Assembly (NCBI GenBank): GCA_965153355.1
Contig: OZ231126.1
Coordinates: forward strand, 44,640,001-44,704,000
DNA: 64,000 bases
Reading direction: 5' to 3'
Source: Flaccisagitta enflata
Taxonomy: Eukaryota; Chaetognatha; Sagittoidea; Aphragmophora
Program-made: the position numbers and the translations under genes
Shown: one piece after another, positions 54,403 through 64,000 of the stretch
Position numbering within the stretch: the stretch's first letter is position 1
How the letters are laid out: each line of letters opens with the position of its first letter
The notes under the pieces: generated by a model
Seen by the model: the letters and a program-made list of their open reading frames with translations, nothing else
Database searches by the model: none
What the model was told of the DNA's origin: nothing

Positions 54403-55095
54403 GCCAAGAGAGAAGAAAAGAAGTGAACGTGAAGAAAGCAAGCCCGGTCGGGTTACTGCGCATTCTTACTCCTCAGGCTGATAGAAAGAGTCGGAGGCTG
54501 CGATTTTTGAACGAGAGCAACAAACCAATACGTTATGTACGTCATGTAAACATGCAGCCACGGAGTCACGGATTTTGTATAAAAGGCTATCAGACCGAAA
54601 AAAACCCAGGAAATTTGTAATACTTACTGAACACTAACCATACACAGTCTCTAATCAAACAAGTAAAAGATAAACAAGATAGCTTTCTACAGTAGAGGAT
54701 AAATAGGCTAATGCAATTCACACAATAATTGAAAATACAAGACACGCTAGAGACAATACCGCCAAAAATGTGGGAAAATTAATTGACGATTAGTTAGCCA
54801 CGTCGATCATTTTCATCGAGCGTAAAACCCACCCAACCGATATTGCCATCTGGTAGCGAAGATTCGAATGAAATGATAAGTTTGAAAATGAACACAAGAT
54901 CATCCTCGATCCTTGATCAGCCTTGATCATATCGTGATCAAGATCTGCTCTATGATAATAATCGGATCACATCTGCCAAACTTGTTCATCATTGTGGAAA
55001 AATTTTAATAGAAACATTGCAAATACTGACAAGCTTTCTTGAGCTAAAGATTTACGATTATTTTGATGTGTTTTGAAAATTTAAATAACTCGGTC
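54403..55095. other. No gene recognised
   Basis: AT-rich DNA with GATCATCCTCGATCCTTGATC and similar GATC-rich words around 54900-54960. No feature is assigned. Confidence 0.5.
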
Positions 55096-55548
55096 TACGT
55101 GTAGGAGACGACCGGACTAGAGCGATGTCTTTTGTTTTCGTTTTCAGCCGAGTCTCGGCCTCTCTCGACTATTTCTCACTCTCGCTTCTACTTCTTACGT
55201 CGAGTTATTGATTTCTTGTTGATTTATGTTGATTTATCGATGATTCTTTGATTTCTTGTTGATTTAGGGTTAAGGGTGGGTTTAGGGGTAGGGGTGGGTT
55301 TAGGGGTAGGGGTGGGTTTAGGGGTAGGGGTGGGTTTAGGGGTAGGGGTGGGTTTAGGGGTAGGGGTGGATTTAGGGTTAGGGGTGGGGTTAGGGGTAGG
55401 TTTAGGGTTAGGGGTAGGTTTAGGGTTAGGGGTAGGGGTGGGTTTAGGGGTAGGGGTGGGTTTAGGGTTAGGGGTAGGGTTAGGGGTAGGGTAGGGTTAG
55501 GGTTAGGGTTAAAAACGCTATAAAAAGTCCGGTCGTCTCCTACACGTA
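55096..55548. mobile_element. TIR element carrying telomere-like repeats
   Basis: Perfect 23-bp inverted ends (55096-55118 and 55526-55548) contain GTAGGAGACGACCGGACT. TA lies at each outer edge, so a TA duplication is possible. The interior 55265-55513 is a G-rich array of TTTAGGGGTAGGGGTGGG-type units ending in perfect TTAGGG repeats. No transposase. Confidence 0.75.
55265..55513. repeat. Telomere-variant array (TTAGGG-related)
   Basis: GGGTTTAGGGGTAGGGGT units, mixed with GGGTTAGGGGTAGG and ending with three TTAGGG units. TTAGGG is the ancestral animal telomere repeat. Here the array is internal. Confidence 0.92.
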
Positions 55549-55942
55549 AGCCAAAAACTCTAACTGCACAGCTTATTAAAAGAATCAATGGGGCATCGGG
55601 AACCATAACAACGCTTGAGCGGCTTGTTCGTTTTAGTAGAAAGTTACTGGCTTAAAAGACAGTACAGCCCTTTTAAATTAATCACAAGCTCTCAGCAATG
55701 AATATTCAAAAGAGGGGGTAAGACCGTAAGAGGTCAGTATGCCAGAAATACTGTTGAGCCAATTGTTTTAGTTGTGCCGCAGAGTTTTCGAATAAGGTCT
55801 TTTTTTTGTTTTTGCAGCAATTACTGAAGCTACAGATAACCTAAGTCTTCTGGATTATTAATCTGCATGATAACAAACTTGAAGTAGAAATGTAAAATCT
55901 ATTCGAGATGATGTTATTTTGAATTAATGTTTTGTGAAATAC

Positions 55943-56128
55943 TTCTAGTCGCATACTACGCAAGTCTTTACCCCACTTTGATTTTCCGACGACTCTTCGG
56001 TCGGTTGGTCCGTTTCGATTTACTTTTGGCTTTTACAAGCTTTGGGCCTTTCTTAACCTACCCAGATGCCCCTCTCTATCACTGGCCCTATCCGGTCCGC
56101 CCACACGCGACTGGGGTAGCCATGCAGG
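55943..56128 (-). mobile_element. Degenerate Helitron/HINE-like family 1 copy
   Basis: The hairpin end TTCTAGTCGCATACTACGCAAGTCT is mutated. It has CTTCGGTCGGTTGGTCCG, and the far end CACACGCGACTGGGGTAGCC lacks the last bases. Confidence 0.5.
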
Positions 56129-56359
56129 TGAAGAGAATGAAAGAAGTCTCTTGTGCGAACGCTTGTAAAACTTCAGCAACAAACTGTTTGCCATTCTGTA
56201 CCGGTTCAGTCTAGACATGTAACCCTTGTTCCATCTTGCCAAACAAAAAGAAAGTGCCGACTAAACGCAATACTCAAAATCTTCTTCCATCAACCTTAGC
56301 TCAACTCATTGATCTCTGTTACTTCTTTTTCTTTATTTATTTCCTTAGCTTTTTTCTTT

Positions 56360-56597
<238 letters not shown>

Positions 56598-56893
56598 ACT
56601 CTTGTCCTTAATTCAAAATTTCATTTTTGCTTGTTTGAACATTTGTTTCTTTCTGCTTTGTTTATTTCATTCATCTCTCATTAATCTTTTGATCTTTTTT
56701 TTTTTTTGGGGGGGGGAGGGGGGTTCCTAACAGACAGTTGCTCTGTTGCATAGTCTGTCTGTTTGGGTCCCGTCCCTCCCTCCTCCTTCACCGCCAGATT
56801 GTCTGTGTAGTATGAACCTACACTTAATCTCTTGGTCTCTGTCTTCTTATTCTTTCTGTCCTTTATGTTTTCTTACATTCATTGATCTTTCTT

Positions 56894-56962
56894 TTTTAGT
56901 CGCGTGCTCCTGCCAATATGCTCCACTGACCTCAATCACGGCCCCTGCCCACTGCCTTGTTT
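56894..56962 (-). mobile_element. Internally deleted Helitron/HINE-like copy
   Basis: TTTTTAGTCGCGTGC runs directly into CTCCTGCC...TGACCTCAA...GCCCCTGCCCACTGCCTTGTTT. The (GGTC)n block and part of the far end are lost. Confidence 0.6.
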
Positions 56963-57214
56963 GCCTATTAGACAGACAGAACATCAAACGTAAATAAAAA
57001 TCATTGTTTTTGGTGACTTCAAAAAAGCTTTCTAACCAACAAAATTCACAGATCTGCCTTCCATTTCCCAGCGAAAAAAAAGGGGCATCCGATCCTCCCG
57101 TGTGCCCTTCCATCCCCATATTCTTCTATATCTCCATCGTTGCTCCACAATTCTCCTTTTCGTTGGCAGATTTTACAACGACTACCTCTCCATTATCATT
57201 GCACTTTCAATCTC

Positions 57215-57425
57215 TTTTTAGTTGCGTGCACGCGACTCTTCAACCCGCTTTGTCCGTCGGTCGGTCGGTCGGTTGGTTGGTCGGTTGGTCGGTCGGTCAC
57301 ACTTTACTTTTTTTTCTGATTTTATTTCTTTGACCTCACTGCTCCTGCCCAAATGATCTGGTGACCTCAAATATTGCCCCTGCCCTCCCGCACGCGAATT
57401 CGGTAGCCGTGTATCCGGCCTTGTT
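57215..57425 (-). mobile_element. Helitron/HINE-like element, family 1 (GTGC subtype), complete
   Basis: TTTTTAGTTGCGTGCACGCGACT, a GTCGGTCGG(TTGG) block, CACACTTTACTTTTTT, TGACCTCA, the far subterminal GCACGCGAATT, and CCGTGTATCCGGCCTTGTT. The body matches 62302-62497 in reverse. Confidence 0.8.
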
Positions 57426-57440
57426 GAATTACAAATGAAC

Positions 57441-57602
57441 CCCGCTATAATGGATTCAAGGGATTTTATATCTATAATGGATTCAAGGGATTTTATATCT
57501 ATAATTGCCGATATAGAAATTTAAAAAAAATGATTTGAAGGGACTAGGGTTTGATATCCATTATAGACGGATTTCCATTAATCTCGGATCCATTATAGCG
57601 GG
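57441..57602. mobile_element. 162-bp MITE with perfect 15-bp TIRs
   Basis: CCCGCTATAATGGAT at 57441 and its exact complement at 57588-57602. ATTCAAGGGATTTTATATCT is duplicated inside. No clear target duplication. Confidence 0.68.
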
Positions 57603-57675
57603 ATGAAACTGTTCTTTTTTTCAGTTTTCACTTACCTTCTCCCCATCCTCATCCTCGATCTTTTTATACCACGTA

Positions 57676-58233
57676 CAGTAGATGTCGTCTAGACTTGGAA
57701 ATATGGGGGAATTCACTACAAGCAGACAAATTTACTTGAGAGACTGATATTTGAAATATTGGCAAATAAAAGGCTGCTTTATTGCCCATGGGTGTTGGTT
57801 GCCATGGAAACACATTCCCACGTATTTACGCTAAAGTATTAATATTTTTAGAAATTTTTTGAGGGAATATCATTTAGAATAAAATTTGCAACAATATTCC
57901 AACAATTTGTTCTGTAAAAATATTGCTCGTTTAGCCATTGCTTGGGAGCGTAACTATATGTGACAGCCCTGTGATGCTCCCTAGCAACCGCCAAACGAGC
58001 AATATTCTTAAAGAACATATTGTGGGAAAGTTGGAGCAAATTTTATTTTAAACAATATTCCCTTAAAAATTTTTTCAAAATATTGATACTTTAGGGTAAA
58101 TACATGGCAACCAACACCCATGGGCAATAAAGCATCCTTTTATCAGTTTACATTCTAAATATCAATCTTTTAGGTTTATTTGTTTTCCTGTAATGAATTC
58201 CCCCGTATTTCCAAGTCTAGACGACATCTACTG
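57676..58233. mobile_element. 558-bp palindromic MITE
   Basis: The ends CAGTAGATGTCGTCTAGACT and its complement are inverted. Arms of about 250 bp share ATTGCCCATGGGTGTTGGTTG and GAGCAATATT and meet near 57950. No coding potential and no certain target duplication. Confidence 0.8.
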
Positions 58234-58263
58234 CACATTCTACTTTTTTCTTTTTTCTGTTTT

Positions 58264-58500
58264 GGCAGCGGCCCCGAAGGGGCCGATGACCTATGCTTTC
58301 ACACATAGGGGAAATTTTTCCTTCTTCTTCTCCTTCTTCTCCTTCTCCTCCGTCCACCCCCATTGCAGCTCATATCCTGGCCTCGGGGCCCAAATTGCCT
58401 AAAGGCCCAAATCCTAGCCATGGGGCTCAATACCCAACCTTTCAGGCTCACAGGCATGTAGATTTTGGAGTAGCGGGTAGCGCCGCTTCTCGGCAGGACA
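58264..58500. mobile_element. GCAGCGGCCCC-family element, left part
   Basis: GGCAGCGGCCCCGAAGGGGC, CGATGACCTATGCTTTCACA, TCTTC-rich DNA and a few degenerate GGCCCAAATC units. The right end is not recognised. Confidence 0.55.
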
Positions 58501-58649
58501 GAGGCCTTGTCGGCAGCTTCCAGTAGAAGCAGAAAATAAAGGAGAAAGAAGAAGATGATGAAGAAGAGCGGAGTGAAAAGAGAGAGGAAAGAAGGGAGAA
58601 GGGAGAAAAAAAAACAGAGAAAAAAATGAAAGAAAGAACAAAAAGAAAT

Positions 58650-58662
58650 AAAGAAAGAAGAA

Positions 58663-58742
<80 letters not shown>

Positions 58743-58755
58743 AAAAAAGAAAGAT
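58650..58755. repeat. (AAAG)n microsatellite
   Basis: About 25 tetranucleotides after purine-rich DNA. Confidence 0.95.
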
Positions 58756-59368
58756 CTAAAAAGTAAGCTCGCTCACTTTTGTGCACAAACAAGACCGGAT
58801 ACACAGTAGGACTGTAGCGGACCGGACTGTTGGTTGAGAAATTTCCAAAAAGATTCTCACATATACTTATGAGTTAACGAAATTACAGATTACCAAACTC
58901 ACCAGATTTTAACTATTTGTTACCAAAATTGCCGGATGGTAATCTTAGTAATTACCTGAAACATCATCAAAAAATGTTCCAGATCACTGAGGGAACATTC
59001 CAAATTCAAAGTTATCAGCTCTCAATTTGTTACGAGGCTTGCTGGCGCTTTGATAATTGAGCAAATGGATGAATCTCTACTTTATAAAGATTTTTCAGTT
59101 TATATTCTTATCCATATAAATCTGATTCACGGTAAGCTACGTGGAACACAAAAAGATGTTGATTACTTTGAAACGTCCAGAAAGTTTTCTCTTTTTATAT
59201 ATATAAAACAAAAAAATAAGTTTAAGGTATAATTTCTACTCAAATTGAATAAGTGACAATTTATCAAATTTTCACTGGAGCAGTAATCATATAACTGCAA
59301 TATGCAAATTATATCTTCATCATTTCTCAATTTCCACTTTCTAGTCGCGGACACGCCATTTTAGGTGG
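58756..59368. other. No gene recognised
   Basis: AT-rich DNA. TTTCTAGTCGCGGACACGCC at 59339 looks like a broken Helitron-like hairpin end cut by the GT array. Confidence 0.45.
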
Positions 59369-59601
<233 letters not shown>

Positions 59602-59739
59602 TATTGGCGTTTGGTGACGTCGGCAGATATCAGGGGAAAATATATGCTACTCGGCAGGATGGAAGAATATACACGCCTGCAGGCTCAAATCCCAACCTTG
59701 AGGCTCAATTCCCAACCTTGAGGCTCAAATCCCAGTCTA

Positions 59740-60346
59740 CTATCTTAGAAATAAATATACGGACAGCTGTTTATAGTCATAGCGCGCTTAATTTTTGTCT
59801 TAGAACATTCGTTTTTTTTTAGAAATGCGTGTCTTCAAAAGATCTAGCGATCTAGACCAAGCCCAATGCTGTATCTTTATTCGTTTAGAAATGAGAGCCG
59901 AAAGAGTAAAAACGTTGCTTTTCAAATTTGGAAAAAAAATGCGGATAATTTTCATCATACCCCTCGGCGCCATCTGGGCTCGTTGCCTCCGGGATTTTTC
60001 TTTTTTACTTCGGTTTTTTTTTACAATGCCTCTGGAAAAACGCATTTCCCTAGATACCAAAGGGGCAATTATCGCTTTAAGGGGTGAAGGCCTCAGTTTA
60101 CGCGCAATCGGACATATGGGCAACTTCAAAAGAAGGGCTGAAAAGAATTGCGCTAATGGTTTGGGAGAAGATCACTCCAGATTACTTGGCGTCACTCTAC
60201 GATTCAATGCCACGCCGAATGCAAGCAGTGGTCGATGCCCAAGGCGGACATACAAAGTATTAGGCGTTTTTCAACATGTTCATGTACTTTTCTAGTCAAT
60301 AAATGAACTTTTTTATCAAGTGTCCGTATATCTATTTCCAAGATAG
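59740..60346 (+). mobile_element. Internally deleted Tc1-type transposon (607 bp, TA target)
   Basis: The ends CTATCTTAGAAATAAATATA and the complement CTATCTTGGAAATAGATATA are inverted, with GGACA following. TA flanks both sides (59738-59739 and 60347-60348), as in Tc1/mariner. The interior keeps only the two ends of a transposase gene. Confidence 0.88.
60026..60263 (+). pseudogene. Tc1 transposase remnant (N-terminal HTH joined to C-terminus)
   Basis: From ATG 60026, MPLEKRISLDTKGAIIALRG then EGLSLRAIG is a Tc1 N-terminal helix-turn-helix. In another frame from 60141, VWEKITPDYLASLYDSMPRR then AVVDAQGGHTKY ends at TAG 60263, matching the Tc1 C-terminus. The catalytic DDE core (~200 residues) is deleted and the halves are out of frame, so it cannot be active. 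Confidence 0.85.
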
Positions 60347-60724
60347 TAAAGGGCCATATCCCAGCCTCTAGGCACACATCCCAGCTTCAAGGCTCAAATC
60401 CCAGCCTAAAGCCTCAAATCCCAGCCTCAAGCCTCAAATCCCAGCCTTGAGGCTCTATCACAGCCTCTTGGCTCAAATCTCGGCTTAAAGCCTCAAATTA
60501 CTGCCTTTAGGCTCAAATCCCATTATTGATGCTCAAATTCAATCCTAGAGCTTCAAAAATAACTAAGCATAGGTCATTGGCCCCTTTGGGGCCGCTGCCC
60601 CTCTCACCATCACACTCCTACATAGACTCACATAGGGGTAACGGGTACCGCTGACCATCTAACGCTTTTGCGACTATTCATCAATGCTATTTTAAACCTT
60701 GCCTCCTTCTCATCTCTTCTTCAC

Positions 60725-60864
60725 ATTTTTAGTCGCGACTCTACACCTTGCCGTGTCGGTCGGACCGTCTGTCCCTCCGTAACATTTTTGAATTCCAATC
60801 CGTTTTCGCCCTACTGCTCCTGCCCAACCGTCCGCGACTGGATTGCCGTGTATCCGACTTTGTT
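60725..60864 (-). mobile_element. Helitron/HINE-like element, family 1 (GGAC subtype), hairpin collapsed
   Basis: ATTTTTAGTCGCGACTCTACACC lacks the middle of the hairpin. GTCGGTCGGACC, CTCCTGCCCAACCGTCCGCGACT and CCGTGTATCCGACTTTGTT follow. Confidence 0.72.
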
Positions 60865-61009
60865 TACCCTCTCGATCATCTTCGTATCTTCAATCATCAT
60901 CTCCACTTTCCTCCTCATCAACTCCCTCCTTCCCCTCACCTCCCATCTCGACATCATTCCCACACTTCTCAACAAATCACATCTCATAATTCCTTAATTT
61001 GTTCTCAAA

Positions 61010-61292
61010 ACCTACCTCCTCGTCACCTCCTCGTCACCTCGTCACCTCCTCGTCACATCCTCGTCACATCCTCGTCACCTCATCACCTCCTCATCACCTA
61101 CCTCCTCGTCACCTCGTCATCTCGTCACCTCCTCATCACCTACCTCCTCGTCACCTCGTCACCTCCTCATCACCTACCTCCTCGTCACATCCTCGTCACC
61201 TCGTCACCTCCTCATCACCTACCTCCTCGTCACCTCGTCATCTCGTCACCTCCTCATCACCCACCTCCTTGTCACCTCCTCGTCACCTCCAT
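61010..61292. repeat. CCTCCTCGTCACCTCGTCA minisatellite
   Basis: Nested units of CCTCGTCA (8-11 bp) within a higher-order ~57-68-bp unit CACCTACCTCCTCGTCACC. Translated frames are Ser/His/Pro-rich artefacts. Confidence 0.9.
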
Positions 61293-61419
61293 ACTCATCT
61301 TCCAAACTGCGATCGGCTAAGAAACAGAGGAGAAAAAGGTTAAACTCTTTAGATAAAAAAGTCAAATTGTGGAGAGAGGGAGATTGCCTTTCATCAACAA
61401 AGAAAGGATGAGAAAGAAG

Positions 61420-62301
<882 letters not shown>

Positions 62302-62497
62302 ACAAGGCCGGACACGCGGCCACCGAAGTCGCGTGCGGGTGGGCAGGGGCCATATTTGAGGTCACCAGACCATTTGGGTAGGAGCGGTGAGGTCAAAGAA
62401 ATAAAATCATAAAAAAGTAAAGTGTGACGGACCGATCAACCGACCGACCGACCGACGGACAAAGCGAGTTGTAGAGTCGCGTGCACGCGACTAAAAA
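62302..62497 (+). mobile_element. Helitron/HINE-like element, family 1 (GTGC subtype), complete
   Basis: ACAAGGCCGGACACGCGGCC, the subterminal AGTCGCGTGCGGGTGGGC, GAGGTCACCAGACCATTTGG, a CCGACCGACCGACGG block, and the hairpin AGTCGCGTGCACGCGACT with TAAAAAA. Confidence 0.8.
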
Positions 62498-62815
62498 AAA
62501 GTGAGAGCGGATCGATATAAAAGAGAGAGAGGGAGAGAGAAATGTCTTGTTTGCACACTGGCAATGAAGGCTAATGGCGATAAGGATTTCTCATAGTTTT
62601 CAGTGTTGTTAACAAGACAGTAAAAATCGCCCCATATCGGATGTCTTTTCAATTTTCGTTAAAAAAGAAATCACTGAATCTGTCAGTTACTTAGATTCCC
62701 AAGTAGTCTACATGATAATAAGTGATGATGTGAATATAGGTGAGCCAGTGGAGCGAAACAAGCTGCTTACAGTTTTCAGTCCATCAATATGAGACTTATC
62801 TGTGAGAGAGAAAAA

Positions 62816-62818
<3 letters not shown>

Positions 62819-62883
<65 letters not shown>

Positions 62884-63035
62884 ATATTTGAGGTCACCAG
62901 ACCATTTGGGTAGGAGCAGGGAGGTCAAAGTAATAAAATCATAAAAAAAAAGTAAAGTGTGACCGACAGACCAACCGACCGACCGACGGACAAAGCGGGT
63001 TGTAGAGTCGCGTGCACGCGACTAAAAAAAAAGAA

Positions 63036-63112
<77 letters not shown>
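62819..63112 (+). mobile_element. Family 1 copy (62882-63029) bracketed by (GA)n tracts
   Basis: GA at 62819-62881 joins directly to CCATATTTGAGGTCACCAG of a family 1 copy that lacks its 5' end. The copy ends with hairpin AGTCGCGTGCACGCGACT and poly-A, followed by GA at 63038-63112. The element part is nearly identical to 62350-62497. Confidence 0.75.
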
Positions 63113-63118
<6 letters not shown>

Positions 63119-64000
63119 AGTGAATGTTGCTCATTCAAACGGACGCGAGGCTGAAACGGAAAAAATAAAGAGATTAATGAATTCGATGATGACCCAACTA
63201 GAAAAAGAGTAACAAAAAAAGAAATAAAGAAAACAACTTGATGTACTTTTTTCCCTCCCCAAAATGTACTTACAATTCGCGATTGAGCAGTCAGAGGAAA
63301 TGACGGTAAATGCATTATTTTTGGGTAGGTGTTTTTCCATCACAAAGGAAACTTTCGCCAATCAGTTCAATGATTGGTATATCTGCACTATGATGAAGTA
63401 GGTTAATGATTAAATATATTGCAGTTATCATTGAATAAACTATGCTGATGAAAAGAAATTATCTATGAGAAATAAAAGAATTTGGCTTATTATCTGGAAG
63501 TATCATTCATTGATTACCAGTTGTTTACAGACTGAAATATTTCGAGATCAGTGTGCGGTAAAGTTGATTAGGCGCTACAGGCCGCTAGTATGTTAAAAAA
63601 AGAACAAAAAAAAAAAAAGAAAAAAACAACAAAAAACATTGGATAAATAACACGAAAAACAACCAACCTAGATGAAATCTCATCAGAAAATTGAAATTTT
63701 CAACTCCGATTATTGAGCTCATCTCGAGAAGCATTCAGGTTTCACTATTTACTAAAACAACCTCCTGCATTCTTCGTTGATGTGTTGTCAGGCAGACGCG
63801 TTTGGCCGATTTATCGCGTGAACTGTAAACTATAACTTTGAAATGAATTACGTTAACTTTGGGCTGAAGAATTTTCTCGTGACAACCGCGAACCAACCGA
63901 AAATGCAAATATCGGTTTGCTTTTGAGCTTCACGTATTTTTGAAATACATATTTTTGATAAATCTTTTATGACTCTGTCAATGGTGCAAGGTGTTTCACG
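63113..64000. other. No gene recognised to the window end
   Basis: AT-rich unique DNA with a poly-A/AAAC run at 63594-63660. No exon, repeat or RNA gene was recognised. Confidence 0.5.

Larger units (their letters stand above)
59683..60601. repeat. 20-bp minisatellite of the GCAGCGGCCCC family, split by a Tc1 element
   Basis: AGGCTCAAATCCCAGCCTTG-type units occur at 59683-59737 and continue at 60349-60555. The right family end GCATAGGTCATTGGCCCCTT...CCGCTGCCC is at 60570-60601, followed by the family tail CTAACGCTTTTGCGACTATTC. The left end is diverged. Confidence 0.7.

Noticed and set aside
55265-55513. A chromosome end
   Set aside because: Ordinary DNA continues on both sides, the array is short and variant-rich, and it lies between inverted ends of an element.
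60349-60555. tRNA-like B-box words (GGCTCAAATCCC) in the minisatellite
   Set aside because: The word recurs in a tandem array without an A box or cloverleaf at a proper distance. No tRNA gene was found in the window.

Overview
This window is animal nuclear DNA that is gene-poor and very rich in repeats. Two host genes with clean GT-AG introns can be read: the 3' part of an SLC16-type monocarboxylate transporter (exons 3004-6257) and a complete four-exon EFHD/swiprosin-type EF-hand gene (26805-29847). A LINE-type reverse transcriptase and the transposon classes present fit an invertebrate metazoan. The microsatellite load would suit an arthropod such as a crustacean, but the sequence does not fix the phylum.

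Layout. 1-1.7 kb: the 3' part of a non-LTR retrotransposon, open at the left edge. 3.0-6.3 kb: the SLC16 gene, with a 645-bp hAT-like MITE in one intron. 6.3-26.8 kb: no convincing gene, but dinucleotide arrays, tetranucleotide arrays, a 46-bp minisatellite, TIR elements, and Helitron-like elements. 26.8-29.8 kb: the EFHD gene. 30.6-34.1 kb: a large Helitron-like element carrying a nested Foldback-like element. 34-39 kb: microsatellites, including an ~825-bp CT tract. 39.7-43.3 kb and 48.8-52.4 kb: two 3669-bp copies of one DNA transposon in opposite orientation. Between them, 43.9-46.0 kb: a Helitron-like element holding three successive minisatellite arrays. 52.4-64 kb: further microsatellites, MITEs, a deleted Tc1 element and more Helitron-like copies.

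The most informative structures are mobile. (1) The two 3669-bp transposons are about 99.8% identical by eye and share the same nonsense codons, frameshift and nested 528-bp MITE, yet have different 3-bp target duplications (TCT and CGA). A defective element therefore appears to have been moved recently in trans. An unoccupied copy of one target lies 200 bp away. (2) A Helitron/HINE-like superfamily, with at least 15 copies or fragments, begins AACAAG, carries a 10-bp subterminal inverted repeat, a (CCGA)n block and a terminal hairpin, and ends CTAAAAA. The subterminal repeat and the terminal hairpin arm change together between copies. One member has its hairpin end tandemly repeated eight times. 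(3) A 1.7-kb Foldback-like palindrome has arms built of ~170-bp tandem units.

The two host genes have no evident functional link. Nearly all long open frames elsewhere are simple-sequence DNA, which rarely contains stop codons.
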